Notes under the pieces: model-generated
Told to the model about the DNA's origin: nothing
The model's database searches: none
Seen by the model: the letters and a program-made list of their open reading frames with translations, nothing else
NCBI RefSeq assembly: GCF_018424685.1
Contig: NZ_QTKX01000001.1
Span: 1,240,001-1,304,000 of the forward strand
Source: Mesobacillus boroniphilus
Lineage (GTDB): Bacteria; Bacillota; Bacilli; Bacillales; Cytobacillaceae
Reading direction: 5' to 3'
Length of the DNA stretch: 64,000 nt
Program-made: the position numbers and the translations under genes
Part shown: positions 55,747 to 64,000 of the stretch, piece after piece
Numbering within the stretch: the stretch's first letter is position 1
How the letters are laid out: each line of letters begins with the position of its first letter

Positions 55747-56922
55747 ATGCATTTACGCCTTACGGAAGAACAAAAAATGGTTCAAAAGACGATTCGCCGC
55801 TTTGTTGAAAAAGAATTAATGCCACTCGAAAATGAAGTCTTAAGAAACGAAAGAGAAGGACGGCCAAGCCTTCCTCCCGGAAAATTGCGTGAGCTCCAGC
55901 TGAAAGCTAAAGAGGCAGGATTCTGGGGGATCAATACACCGGAACAATATGGCGGGGCAGATTTAGGCCAGATGATGATGGCCATCGTCCTGATGGAAGT
56001 TTCTAAAACGTTCGTGCCTTTCCAGTTTGGCGGTTCAGCAGACAACATTCTTTATTATGGAAATGAAGAGCAAAAGCAAAAGTACCTTATCCCAACCATC
56101 AACGGGGAGAAAAAGTCGTGTTTCGCGATGACAGAGCCAGGCGCAGGATCGGATACCCGAAACATTAAAATGACGGCTGTAAAGGACGGCAATGAATGGG
56201 TCCTAAATGGCGAGAAAACTTTTATAACAGGCGGAAATGAAGCTGATTTTGTCATGGTCATCGCGATAACTGATAAAGAAAAGCACCGTGCAACAGGCCG
56301 TGACGGAGTGACTTGCTTTATTGTCGATCGGGATATGGGATGGAAATCAGAATTTATACATACGATGGGCGAATGGGGGCCGGCTGGGCTGGTGTTTGAC
56401 AACGTCCGCGTACCAGAGGAAAACATCTTGGGCGAAGTCGATGGAGGCTATAAATTGGGCCTTGAATGGATAGGGTTTGCAAGGTGGGTTGTTGGTGCCA
56501 GGGCGATTGGGGCTGCGGAACGCTTGCTGCAAATGGCCATTGACTATTCCAAAGAGCGTATTACCTTTGGTAAACCGATTGCAGAAAGACAAGCTATTCA
56601 GTGGATGATTGCCGATTCAGCAGTGGAGATAGAAGCCGCAAGATGGCTCGTCCTCAACGCAGCCTATACTTTGGATGCCGGAGAGGATAACAGGCATATG
56701 GCATCGATGGCGAAATTATATGGTTCCAATATGGGGAATAGGGTTGTTGACCGTGTCATGCAAATTCATGGCGGTATGGGCTACACGAGGGAATTGCCAA
56801 TCGAGCGCTGGTATCGTGAAGCAAGACTTTGGAGAATTTACGATGGCACTGATGAAATCCAGCGTATGATTATCGCCAGGGACCTATTGAAAGGGCACGT
56901 GAAAATCGGTCAGTTTGTATAA
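55747..56922 (+). CDS. Acyl-CoA dehydrogenase 2
   Basis: A 391-residue acyl-CoA dehydrogenase-fold protein. MTEPGAGSDTRNIKM and the C-terminal FAD loop GGMGYTRELPIERWYREA are kept. At the usual catalytic Glu position it reads IYDGTDEIQ, i.e. Asp for Glu, which also occurs in some family branches acting on unusual acyl-CoAs. ATG behind GATGGGAG. First gene of the operon behind operator 3 with SDR, two MaoC-type hydratases. Confidence 0.92.
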   Translation: MHLRLTEEQKMVQKTIRRFVEKELMPLENEVLRNEREGRPSLPPGKLRELQLKAKEAGFWGINTPEQYGGADLGQMMMAIVLMEVSKTFVPFQFGGSADNILYYGNEEQKQKYLIPTINGEKKSCFAMTEPGAGSDTRNIKMTAVKDGNEWVLNGEKTFITGGNEADFVMVIAITDKEKHRATGRDGVTCFIVDRDMGWKSEFIHTMGEWGPAGLVFDNVRVPEENILGEVDGGYKLGLEWIGFARWVVGARAIGAAERLLQMAIDYSKERITFGKPIAERQAIQWMIADSAVEIEAARWLVLNAAYTLDAGEDNRHMASMAKLYGSNMGNRVVDRVMQIHGGMGYTRELPIERWYREARLWRIYDGTDEIQRMIIARDLLKGHVKIGQFV

Positions 56923-56930
56923 CCAACAAA

Positions 56931-56944
56931 TGAAAGCGTTAACA
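56931..56944. promoter_or_regulatory. CcpA cre box
   Basis: TGAAAGCGTTAACA matches the Bacillus cre consensus TGWNANCGNTNWCA at every position. It lies 9 nt after acyl-CoA dehydrogenase 2 and before the SDR gene, so it may act as a catabolite-repression roadblock within the operon. Confidence 0.6.
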
Positions 56945-56970
56945 GTTTGCTAGATAGAGGAGGAACTAGA

Positions 56971-57735
56971 ATGGCAGGAAGATTTGATGGAAGAGTTGCT
57001 TTTGTGACGGGAGGCAGCAGGGGGATCGGAAAAGGAATCGTTCAGCTTTTCGCTGAGGAAGGAGCAAAGGTTGCTTTTATCGACTTGAATGAGGAAGCAT
57101 TGGCGGAAACAACGAACGAGTTACGTGAGAAAGGGTATGAAGTTTACTCGAAATTAGCGAACGTGACGGACGCAGGACAGGTTGAACAGGCAATGAAGGA
57201 AGTGCATGACACTTTTGGATCTGTCGACGTCCTTGTGAACAACGCAGGTGTCATCCGTGATAATCTGCTCTTCAAAATGACGGATTCCGATTGGCAAACA
57301 GTCATGGATGTCCATCTGAAAGGTTCGTTCAATGCTGCGAAAGCAGCTCAGAAGTACATGGTTGAACAGAAATATGGCCGAATCATCAACATTTCGTCAA
57401 CATCCGCACTTGGAAACAGGGGCCAGGCAAACTATGCAGCGGCAAAAGCAGGTCTCCAGGGCTTCACTAAAACTCTTGCTATTGAACTTGGACGTTATGG
57501 AATAACAGCCAACTCGGTCGCTCCAGGCTTCATCGAGACGGAAATGACGAAAGAAACCGCAGCTCGAATCGGAATCTCGTTCGATGACCTGATTAAACAC
57601 AGTGTCGCGAGCATTCCGGTCGGCAGGAGCGGAAAACCAGCTGATATTGCCAATGCAGTCGCCTTCTTTGCTGATGAAAAATCGTCCTTTGTCAACGGCC
57701 AGGTCATTTATGTGGCTGGCGGGCCCAAAAATTAA
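56971..57735 (+). CDS. FabG-like SDR (3-oxoacyl reductase / 3-hydroxyacyl dehydrogenase)
   Basis: A 254-residue SDR of the FabG type. TGGSRGIGKG, VNNAGVIRD, INISSTSALG (Ser), NYAAAKAG (Tyr/Lys), APGFIETEM. Probably interconverts (3R)-hydroxyacyl-CoA and 3-oxoacyl-CoA, next to MaoC-type hydratases that make (3R)-hydroxyacyl-CoA. ATG at 56971 follows AGAGGAGG by 8 nt. Confidence 0.92.
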   Translation: MAGRFDGRVAFVTGGSRGIGKGIVQLFAEEGAKVAFIDLNEEALAETTNELREKGYEVYSKLANVTDAGQVEQAMKEVHDTFGSVDVLVNNAGVIRDNLLFKMTDSDWQTVMDVHLKGSFNAAKAAQKYMVEQKYGRIINISSTSALGNRGQANYAAAKAGLQGFTKTLAIELGRYGITANSVAPGFIETEMTKETAARIGISFDDLIKHSVASIPVGRSGKPADIANAVAFFADEKSSFVNGQVIYVAGGPKN

Positions 57736-57752
57736 TGTGAGGTGAAGAGTCA

Positions 57753-58202
57753 GTGTTTAAAGAGCATATTGGCAAACAGTCCAATAAAGTAAAAAACATT
57801 GTGGAACGAGGCGCTGTCAAAAAATTCGCTGAAGCCATCGGCGATCTGCATCCCATTTTCATTGATGAGGAAACCGGCAAAAACTCACGATATAACAGGA
57901 ACATTGCCCCGCCCACTTTTCCAAGGGTTTTTGATTATGGAACAATCGAGGGACTGAATCTTCCTAATAAAGGTCTGATACATGGGGAACAGACTTATCA
58001 TTACGAGCGCCCTTTGCTTGTAGGTGAAGAAATAACCTGTTACTCAGTAATCAAAAATTATTTCGAAAAGAAAGGAACCCAGGGTGAAATGGGCTTCCTT
58101 GTATTAGAAAGCTTTGGTGAGGACGAATCCGGAAAAATAGTCTTTTCCTCCACCCAAACTGTCATTATCACGGAAGCGGTAAGGAAGGTGCTGATTGGAT
58201 GA
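57753..58202 (+). CDS. MaoC-family FAS1-like dehydratase subunit
   Basis: A 149-residue hot-dog protein of the FAS1-like dehydratase domain. IGKQSNKVKNIVERGAVKKF, then APPTFPRVFDYG and the HGEQTYHYERPL patch, match the N-terminal half of MaoC hydratases such as those in steroid or branched-acyl degradation. It is probably inactive alone and pairs with the MaoC protein of the overlapping next gene. GTG start after GAGGTGAAG. Confidence 0.85.
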   Translation: MFKEHIGKQSNKVKNIVERGAVKKFAEAIGDLHPIFIDEETGKNSRYNRNIAPPTFPRVFDYGTIEGLNLPNKGLIHGEQTYHYERPLLVGEEITCYSVIKNYFEKKGTQGEMGFLVLESFGEDESGKIVFSSTQTVIITEAVRKVLIG

Positions 58203-58606
58203 GTAGCTTAGCAGAATTGAAGGTAGGAGAATCCATAAAGGAAATTCAGCTGGATCCGGTCGACAGGATTACCCTTATTAAATACGCTGGTGCTTCAGGA
58301 GATTACAACCCGATCCATACAATCGATGAAGAAGCGAAAAAAGTGGGACTGCCGGGGATCATCGCACACGGTATGTGGACAATGGGCAACCTGTCAAAAC
58401 TTTTTACCGACTTTTACGGGGAAGGCTTCATTCAGGATTATACGATTCGATTTAAAGGAATGGTGTTCCTGAATGACGTTGTCACTCTCCAGGCAGAGTT
58501 AGCGGAGGAAAATGAGAACATCCTCCGATTCAATGTTCGCGCAGTCAATCAAAATGGCAATGAAGTCATTAAGGGAGATGTGCTGTATCATCGGTATGCT
58601 TCTTAA
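58199..58606 (+). CDS. MaoC-like (R)-specific enoyl-CoA hydratase subunit
   Basis: A 135-residue hot-dog hydratase. The catalytic hydratase-2 motif is clear: YAGASGDYNPIHTIDE with Asp and His, then GIIAHGMWTMG. It should hydrate trans-2-enoyl-CoA to (3R)-hydroxyacyl-CoA with the FAS1-like partner. ATGA overlap with the preceding gene indicates a fixed heteromer. Confidence 0.9.
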   Translation: MSSLAELKVGESIKEIQLDPVDRITLIKYAGASGDYNPIHTIDEEAKKVGLPGIIAHGMWTMGNLSKLFTDFYGEGFIQDYTIRFKGMVFLNDVVTLQAELAEENENILRFNVRAVNQNGNEVIKGDVLYHRYAS

Positions 58607-58612
58607 TAAAAA

Positions 58613-58643
58613 CAAAGACCCGGCAGAGCGGTGCTGGGTTTAT
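58613..58643 (+). terminator. Rho-independent terminator
   Basis: AGACCCGGCA and TGCTGGGTTT pair (G-U included) around a 6-nt loop, followed by ATT. It ends the operon begun at 55747. Confidence 0.65.
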
Positions 58644-58760
58644 TACTATAGGTTCTGACAGATTCAGGAATAAACACAAAACCTAAGGAATATCGCATTA
58701 TTCTGTTCTTACTTTCGAATTTCTAATTTAGAAATAGCAGAAACGAGGTGTTAAAAACAA

Positions 58761-59906
58761 GTGAACTTTGATTTTGATGAGGATTTACTGGCTTTAAAAA
58801 GAAATGTCCGTGGTTTTATCCAGAGTGAAGTCGAGCCTGTTGCCATGCAAATCGAGGAAGATGACAAAATTCCGGAAAACATCATACAGCTATCGAGGGA
58901 GTTGGGGCTTTTCGGATTAAGCATACCGGAGGAATACGGCGGACTGGGCATCGGAATGGTGGAAAAATGTGCACTGTATGAAGAAATCGGCCAGACGCAC
59001 AATGGCTATACGACTTTGATTGGCGCCCACACTGGAATCGGTACTGTAGGAATCGTCGAGCTTGGCAATGAGCAGCAAAAACGAAAGTATTTGCCTGGTA
59101 TGGCTAGCGGAGAGAAAGTCGGTGCCTTTGCCCTGACAGAACCTGATGCCGGATCGAATGCGGCAAACTTAAGAACAACAGCTGTAAAAAAAGGCGATAA
59201 ATATGTGCTGAACGGCTTGAAGCACTATATTACAAATGCAATTGAGGCGAGTGTTTTTACAGTGATGGCAGTAACTGACTCTGAAAAAGGAGCAAAAGGA
59301 ATTACTTCATTTATCGTCGAGAAGGACTTTCCTGGCTTCAAGCTCGGGAAATTGGAAAAAAAGATGGGACTCAAGGGGTCGCATTCTGCCGAATTGGTTT
59401 TCGAAGATTGCGAGGTTCCAGTTGAAAATGTTCTAGGCACTGAAGGTCAGGGCTATGTAAATGCGTTGAAAATACTAGCCAATGGAAGGGCAGGCCTCGC
59501 TGCACGTAATCTGGGGTCCTGTCAGAAACTCCTTGACATGTCTGTTGCCTACGCCAAAGAGAGAATCCAGTTCGGAAAACCGATTATCAAGCATCAGGCA
59601 GTAAGCCATATGCTGGCGGAAATGGCGGTTGAAATCGAAGCGCTCAGGTCTTTTACATACCGAGTTGCGTGGATGGTTGATTCCGGTCAGAAGGTTATCA
59701 AGGAAGCTGCCATGCTTAAGCTCTATGGTTCAGAGGTTTACAACAGGGTCGCCGATAAAGCAGTGCAGATTCACGGGGGGATCGGTTATATATCAGATTA
59801 CCCGGTCGAAAGATTTTTCCGTGATGCACGAATCACAAGAATTTATGAGGGCACGTCGGAAATCCAGAAAAACATTATAGCTGCTCAGCTGGAAAAAGAA
59901 TATTAA
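58761..59906 (+). CDS. Acyl-CoA dehydrogenase 3
   Basis: A 381-residue acyl-CoA dehydrogenase, BcdA/short-chain type. [15 protein letters not shown] and the catalytic Glu in [13 protein letters not shown] are present. GTG start after ACGAGGTG. A 17-bp dyad (58719-58735) stands upstream. It precedes the ACAD11-like gene by 49 nt, with operator 4 between them. Confidence 0.93.
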   Translation: MNFDFDEDLLALKRNVRGFIQSEVEPVAMQIEEDDKIPENIIQLSRELGLFGLSIPEEYGGLGIGMVEKCALYEEIGQTHNGYTTLIGAHTGIGTVGIVELGNEQQKRKYLPGMASGEKVGAFALTEPDAGSNAANLRTTAVKKGDKYVLNGLKHYITNAIEASVFTVMAVTDSEKGAKGITSFIVEKDFPGFKLGKLEKKMGLKGSHSAELVFEDCEVPVENVLGTEGQGYVNALKILANGRAGLAARNLGSCQKLLDMSVAYAKERIQFGKPIIKHQAVSHMLAEMAVEIEALRSFTYRVAWMVDSGQKVIKEAAMLKLYGSEVYNRVADKAVQIHGGIGYISDYPVERFFRDARITRIYEGTSEIQKNIIAAQLEKEY

Positions 59907-59914
59907 CAAGCGAA

Positions 59915-59934
59915 CATACCAACTAGTTAGTACG
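59915..59934. promoter_or_regulatory. Palindromic operator 4 (putative TetR site)
   Basis: CATACCAACTAGTTAGTACG: half-sites match at 8 of 10. The core is ACTAGT where the others have ACCGGT. It starts 8 nt after the preceding stop and lies 21 nt before the ACAD11-like gene, so a promoter inside the gene run is likely. Confidence 0.7.
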
Positions 59935-59955
59935 AAAAAGAAAGAGGTGATATGG

Positions 59956-61161
59956 ATGAATTTTAACCATACGGAAAAGGTCAAGGAATACCAGGTCAGG
60001 CTTTCAGAGTTCATGGATGAATATATTTATCCGAATGAAAAGCTTTATAAACAACAAATTGACAAAAATGACCCATTCTCTAAAGTTCCCCCTATCATGG
60101 AAGAACTGAAGGATAAGGCGAAAGAAAAAGGGCTCTGGAATCTGTTTTTACCAGAGAGCGAATATGGTGAAGGTCTCACCAACCTGGAATACGCACCGCT
60201 TTGCGAAATTATGGGAAGGTCAAGTATCGCGCCAGAGGTGTTCAACTGTGCCGCTCCTGACACGGGCAATATGGAAGTGCTTGTCCGTTACGGAACTGAA
60301 GAGCAAAAGGAGGAATGGTTAAAACCGCTTCTGGACGGGGAGATCAGGTCCTGCTTCTCGATGACAGAGCCAGACGTCGCTTCCTCCGACGCAACGAACA
60401 TCCAGGCAAGCATTCTCCGTGATGGAGACGAGTATGTCATTAACGGTACGAAATGGTGGTCTTCTGGTGCTGGAGATCCGCGCTGCAAGATTGCGATCGT
60501 GATGGGTAAAAATAACCCAGATGCACCGAAGCACGAGCAGCAATCTATGATTCTTGTTCCTCTTGACTCACCTGGTGTCAAGATCAAGAGAATTCTTCCG
60601 GTCTTCGGGTATGACCATGCCCCTCATGGACACGCGGAAATAGAATACAAGAATGTGAGAGTGCCTGCCTCCAATATGCTTTGGGATGAAGGAAAAGGCT
60701 TTGCGATTGCACAGGGCCGTCTTGGCCCAGGGAGAATCCATCATTGCATGAGAACGATCGGTGCTGCTGAAAGAGCTCTTGAAGAGATGTCAAAACGGGT
60801 CCTTCAAAGAACTGCATTCGGAAAAAAGCTAGCCGAGCAGGGCGTCATCCAGGAGTGGATCGCGGAAGCCAGAATCGATATCGAACAGGCGAGACTCTTG
60901 ACACTAAAGGCTGCGTACATGATGGATACAGTCGGAAACAAAGAAGCCAAAGCTGAAATAGCGATGATCAAAGTAGTTGCCCCAAATATGGCACTCAAAA
61001 TCATCGACAGGGCGATCCAGGCATTCGGAGCCGCAGGTGTTAGCGATGACTTCACCCTAGCAGCTGCATGGGCGAATATCAGGACTCTAAGATTGGCGGA
61101 TGGGCCGGATGAGGTGCACAAACGTGCTATTGCAAGGTACGAGCTGAAAAAATATATGTAA
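59956..61161 (+). CDS. Acyl-CoA dehydrogenase 4, ACAD10/ACAD11-like
   Basis: A 401-residue acyl-CoA dehydrogenase of the subtype found as the C-terminal part of animal ACAD10/ACAD11. Diagnostic stretches are [54 protein letters not shown] and [14 protein letters not shown]. In the animal proteins it is fused to an APH-like kinase and acts on 4-phosphoacyl-CoA, removing phosphate to leave an enoyl-CoA. Here a separate APH-like gene follows two genes downstream. ATG at 59956 behind AGAGGTG; an earlier GTG is on that site. Confidence 0.93.
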   Translation: MNFNHTEKVKEYQVRLSEFMDEYIYPNEKLYKQQIDKNDPFSKVPPIMEELKDKAKEKGLWNLFLPESEYGEGLTNLEYAPLCEIMGRSSIAPEVFNCAAPDTGNMEVLVRYGTEEQKEEWLKPLLDGEIRSCFSMTEPDVASSDATNIQASILRDGDEYVINGTKWWSSGAGDPRCKIAIVMGKNNPDAPKHEQQSMILVPLDSPGVKIKRILPVFGYDHAPHGHAEIEYKNVRVPASNMLWDEGKGFAIAQGRLGPGRIHHCMRTIGAAERALEEMSKRVLQRTAFGKKLAEQGVIQEWIAEARIDIEQARLLTLKAAYMMDTVGNKEAKAEIAMIKVVAPNMALKIIDRAIQAFGAAGVSDDFTLAAAWANIRTLRLADGPDEVHKRAIARYELKKYM

Positions 61162-61174
61162 GGAGGATTCATAG

Positions 61175-61948
61175 ATGCATGTATCTGAACTATTTTCACT
61201 TAAAGGAAAAGTAGCGATTGTCACAGGCGGGGGCCGTGGCCTTGGAGAACAAATCGCTATTGGTTTTGCAGAAGCAGGTGCCAATGTGGTCGTTTGCTCA
61301 CGACGAGTTGAAGCTTGTGAAGAAGTTAGCGGGAAGCTGAAGGAAATAGGTGTCGAATCCCTGGCTTTGAAATGTGACATTACAAACCCGGAAGATGTGA
61401 AAAACGTGGTAGAACAGACCGCAGAGAAATTCGGCAGAATCGATATCCTTGTCAATAACAGCGGAGCTTCCTGGGGCGCACCGGCTGAAGAGATGCCGCT
61501 TGAAGCATGGCAAAAAGTCTTGAATGTCAATGTGACAGGAACGTTCTTAATGTCACAGGCAGCTGGTAAGGTCATGCTTGAGCAAGGATCAGGAAAAATC
61601 ATCAATATCGCTTCCGTTGCTGGGCTGAAGGGTTCCAACCCAAAGGTTATGGATGCCATTGGATATAACGCCAGCAAGGGAGCTGTCATTACTTTTACAA
61701 AGGACCTGGCAGCAAAATGGGGACCGCGCGGCATTTATGTCAATGCAATCGCACCTGGTTTCTTCCCGACAAAGATGTCGAAGGGTCTGCTTGAAAAAGG
61801 CGGTAAGGTCATTCTTGAGGGAACTCCGCTGCGTAAATTCGGCTCTGACACTGACCTTAAGGGTGTAGCAGTATTCCTGGCAGCATCAGCATCAGATTAC
61901 ATTACAGGTGATGTTGTCATTGTCGATGGCGGTACACACGTGCTTTAA
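61175..61948 (+). CDS. SDR family oxidoreductase
   Basis: A 257-residue classical [31 protein letters not shown] (Ser), GYNASKGAV (Tyr/Lys), APGFFPTKM. Likely a 3- or 4-hydroxyacyl-CoA or ketoacyl-CoA oxidoreductase of the operon. ATG behind AAGGAGG, 14 nt after the ACAD11-like stop. Confidence 0.92.
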   Translation: MHVSELFSLKGKVAIVTGGGRGLGEQIAIGFAEAGANVVVCSRRVEACEEVSGKLKEIGVESLALKCDITNPEDVKNVVEQTAEKFGRIDILVNNSGASWGAPAEEMPLEAWQKVLNVNVTGTFLMSQAAGKVMLEQGSGKIINIASVAGLKGSNPKVMDAIGYNASKGAVITFTKDLAAKWGPRGIYVNAIAPGFFPTKMSKGLLEKGGKVILEGTPLRKFGSDTDLKGVAVFLAASASDYITGDVVIVDGGTHVL

Positions 61949-61965
61949 AAAAGGAGGCAGCGACC

Positions 61966-63135
61966 ATGAATAGAGATGCAGTCATTGTATCTGCAATACG
62001 GACAGCGATCGGCAGGCAGGGAGGAGCACTTGCTTCAGTACCTGCCCATGTCTTTGGGGCGGAGGTAATCAAAGAGGCTATCAGGAGGTCGAACGTTCAG
62101 CCTGAAATGGTCGAGGATGTCATCATGGGGAATGTCATCAGCGGCGGCGGAAACATTGCCAGGCTGACAGCCCTTAAAACAGGACTTTCGCTTGAATTGC
62201 CAGGCCTGACGATTGACCGCCAGTGCGGGTCGGGAATAAATGCAGTCAATCTTGCAGCCCAGGCAATAAAGGCGGGGATTGGTGATGTCTACGTTGCTGG
62301 AGGCATCGAAAGCATGAGCAGGGCACCTTATTTAATGGATAAACCGGAAAGAGCATACAGCCCAGTGCCTCCAAGCTTTAGAAAGTCCCAGCTGTCTCCG
62401 AAAGAAATCGGCGATCCGCCAATGGGAATTACGGCGGAAAACCTAGTAAACCAGTATTCGATCAGCAGAGAAGAACAGGATGAATTCGCCCTTGCAAGTC
62501 AGCAAAAAATGGCTGCAGCTATGACTGAAGGACGGTTCGACGAACAAATTGTCCCTATCACGATACCTGTTCGAAAAGGGACACCAGTCATTTTTAACAA
62601 GGATGAGCATCCACGGCCGCAAACGACTATGGAAGCCCTAGCCAAACTCAAGCCAGCCTTTTTACCGGGTGGGACAGTTACAGCTGGAAGCAGTTCTGGC
62701 TTGAATGACGCTGCAGCTGCGCTAGTTGTTATGTCAAGGGGGAAAGCGCAAGAATTAGGTTTGAAACCATTGGCGATTGTGAGGGAGCAGGCAGTAGCCG
62801 GGGTGGACCCTAACATCATGGGCATTGGGCCAGTACCTGCAGTTAAAAAAGTACTTGAGAAATCTGGTCTGACCCTCGATGACATGGACATCATCGAAAT
62901 TAACGAAGCATTTGCGGCCCAGGTCATTGCTTGTGATAGGGAGCTAAACATGGATATGGAAAAAGTCAATGTAAATGGCGGGGCGATTGCCCATGGACAT
63001 CCTTTGGGAGCGACAGGAGCAATCCTAATTACGAAAGCTGTTTACGAGCTTGAGCGAAGAGGCGGACGGTACGCCCTTATCACTGCTTGCATCGGCGGCG
63101 GCCAGGGAATCGCCACCATCATTGAAAGAGAATAG
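61966..63135 (+). CDS. Acetyl-CoA acetyltransferase / 3-ketoacyl-CoA thiolase
   Basis: A 389-residue thiolase. Acyl-binding Cys in [10 protein letters not shown] (about residue 88), [14 protein letters not shown] with catalytic His, and the second Cys in TACIGGGQG. Length and motifs are those of a degradative thiolase II. It gives the last step of beta-oxidation for this operon. ATG behind AAAGGAGG. Confidence 0.95.
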   Translation: MNRDAVIVSAIRTAIGRQGGALASVPAHVFGAEVIKEAIRRSNVQPEMVEDVIMGNVISGGGNIARLTALKTGLSLELPGLTIDRQCGSGINAVNLAAQAIKAGIGDVYVAGGIESMSRAPYLMDKPERAYSPVPPSFRKSQLSPKEIGDPPMGITAENLVNQYSISREEQDEFALASQQKMAAAMTEGRFDEQIVPITIPVRKGTPVIFNKDEHPRPQTTMEALAKLKPAFLPGGTVTAGSSSGLNDAAAALVVMSRGKAQELGLKPLAIVREQAVAGVDPNIMGIGPVPAVKKVLEKSGLTLDDMDIIEINEAFAAQVIACDRELNMDMEKVNVNGGAIAHGHPLGATGAILITKAVYELERRGGRYALITACIGGGQGIATIIERE

Positions 63136-63166
63136 AAAATTTCACCTAAAAGGAGGAATGGTACTT

Positions 63167-64000
63167 ATGGCTTCTGATACGATTCCAATCAGACAAGGGG
63201 AAGAACTTGATACTAGCACTATCGAAAAATACTTAAGGGAGCGATTGCCGAATCTTCCTGAAGATAACCTGACGATCGAGCAATTCAGTTTTGGGAAATC
63301 CAATTTAACCTATGAGCTGAAGATGGGTCACTGGGAGGCGGTCTTAAGGCGTCCCCCGCTCGGTCCTGTTGCGCCTAAAGCGCATGATATGGAAAGGGAA
63401 TATAAAATCCTGAAAGAGATCAGCCCTCATTTCGCGGCTGCTCCAAAACCATATTTGTTTGCTGATGAAAGTGTTATTGGCAGTCCGTTTTTTGTAATGG
63501 AAAGAAAACGTGGTATTGTCCTTGACACTGATTTTCCTGAAGGTATTACGCCTGGCAAAGAGATATGCAGGTCTCTGTCAGAAACGATGGTCAACCACCT
63601 TGTAGAGCTGCACAGCATTGATTATACAAAGACAAGGCTTACGGAAATGACAAAACCCGAGGGCTTCATGGAAAGGCAGGTCATCGGCTGGATCCGGCGA
63701 TACGAGCGGGCGGAAACGGATATCGTACAAGGCGTTGAGCAGTTGAAGCAATGGATGCTGAGCAATGTACCGGAATCTGAAACGCCGGCTATTATCCATT
63801 ACGATTACAAATTGAATAATGCGATGTTCAATGAGGAAATGACCGAAATGGTCGGATTGTTCGACTGGGAGATGACAACGGTAGGTGATCCGCTTGCCGA
63901 CTTGGGTGTTGCGATGAGCTATTGGATCGAACCCGATGACCCTGATCTTCTGAAAAAAGGGATGGGAAAGCCCCCGGTCACAATAACAGCCGGTTTCATG
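63167..64000 (+). CDS. APH-like phosphotransferase, cut by the window edge
   Basis: The first 278 codons of an aminoglycoside-phosphotransferase-fold kinase, still open at the edge. N-lobe SFGKSNLTYEL with the nucleotide lysine side; catalytic loop IIHYDYKLNNAMF (HxD...N); metal motif LFDWEMTTVGDPLADLG. This subgroup is the ACAD10/11 kinase part and LvaA-like, thought to phosphorylate hydroxyacyl-CoA rather than drugs. ATG behind AAGGAGG, 31 nt after thiolase. Same operon as the ACAD11-like dehydrogenase. Confidence 0.9.
   Translation, partial: MASDTIPIRQGEELDTSTIEKYLRERLPNLPEDNLTIEQFSFGKSNLTYELKMGHWEAVLRRPPLGPVAPKAHDMEREYKILKEISPHFAAAPKPYLFADESVIGSPFFVMERKRGIVLDTDFPEGITPGKEICRSLSETMVNHLVELHSIDYTKTRLTEMTKPEGFMERQVIGWIRRYERAETDIVQGVEQLKQWMLSNVPESETPAIIHYDYKLNNAMFNEEMTEMVGLFDWEMTTVGDPLADLGVAMSYWIEPDDPDLLKKGMGKPPVTITAGFM

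Noticed and set aside
37860..64000. Horizontally acquired island with integrase or IS elements
   Set aside because: No transposase, integrase, tRNA or direct-repeat borders are seen, and codon and base use look like the flanks.

Overview
The window reads as chromosomal DNA of a low-GC Gram-positive aerobe of the Bacillaceae (Bacillus, Mesobacillus or Cytobacillus-like). Supporting signs are AGGAGG-type ribosome sites with many TTG and GTG starts, Bacillus-type families (DUF3231, DUF3900, an RsbR paralogue, a KinB-like kinase, bacillolysin, MetI/MetC/YitJ), a GAAC-N4-GTTC SOS box and a textbook SAM-I riboswitch. No rRNA, tRNA, phage or transposase gene is seen. The genus is an inference; no marker gene is present.

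Layout. 0-9.4 kb: small accessory genes. These include two broken genes (DUF3231 with one in-frame TGA; DUF1572 with two in-frame stops), a GDSL hydrolase, a MATE exporter whose stop codon lies inside a 62-bp inverted repeat, a VanW lipoprotein, and an ECF sigma factor with a membrane partner and a likely autoregulatory promoter. 9.4-17.4 kb: methionine operon metI-metC-yitJ-metH (minus strand) behind a SAM-I riboswitch. 17.46-18.31 kb: about 15 exact-period 52-bp tandem repeats, each with a dyad. 18.5-30.5 kb: bacillolysin, cstA with a cory-CC-star/ArsA pair, secreted nuclease, sensor kinase, cold-shock protein, a GRDP-like Cys-rich protein and an RsbR paralogue. 30.6-37.7 kb: SOS-box-linked sbcDC, DUF3900, Nudix and methyltransferase genes.

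37.8-64 kb: a large acyl-CoA catabolic region, nearly all on the plus strand. It holds two acyl-CoA ligases, four acyl-CoA dehydrogenases, four SDRs, an enoyl-CoA hydratase, two MaoC-type hydratases, thiolase, thioesterase, quinone-oxidoreductase-like MDR, aldehyde and iron alcohol dehydrogenases, a phosphotriesterase-family hydrolase, an MBL hydrolase, an R2-like ligand-binding oxidase, a TetR regulator and, at the right edge, an APH-like kinase. Four near-identical palindromes (CATACYRACCGGTTAGTAYG-like) sit before separate transcription units and are probably operators of the local TetR protein; one perfect CcpA cre box lies inside the cluster.

The most exciting reading is that the right-hand operon encodes a split version of the ACAD10/ACAD11 system: an ACAD of that specific subtype plus an APH-like kinase, with SDR and thiolase. 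In the Pseudomonas lva levulinate pathway and in mammals such pairs phosphorylate and eliminate the hydroxyl of 4-hydroxyacyl-CoAs. With two candidate lactone/ester hydrolases, two ligases, ADH/ALDH and an R2lox oxidase nearby, the region could be a dedicated lactone or hydroxy-fatty-acid catabolic regulon. This is inference from families and context.
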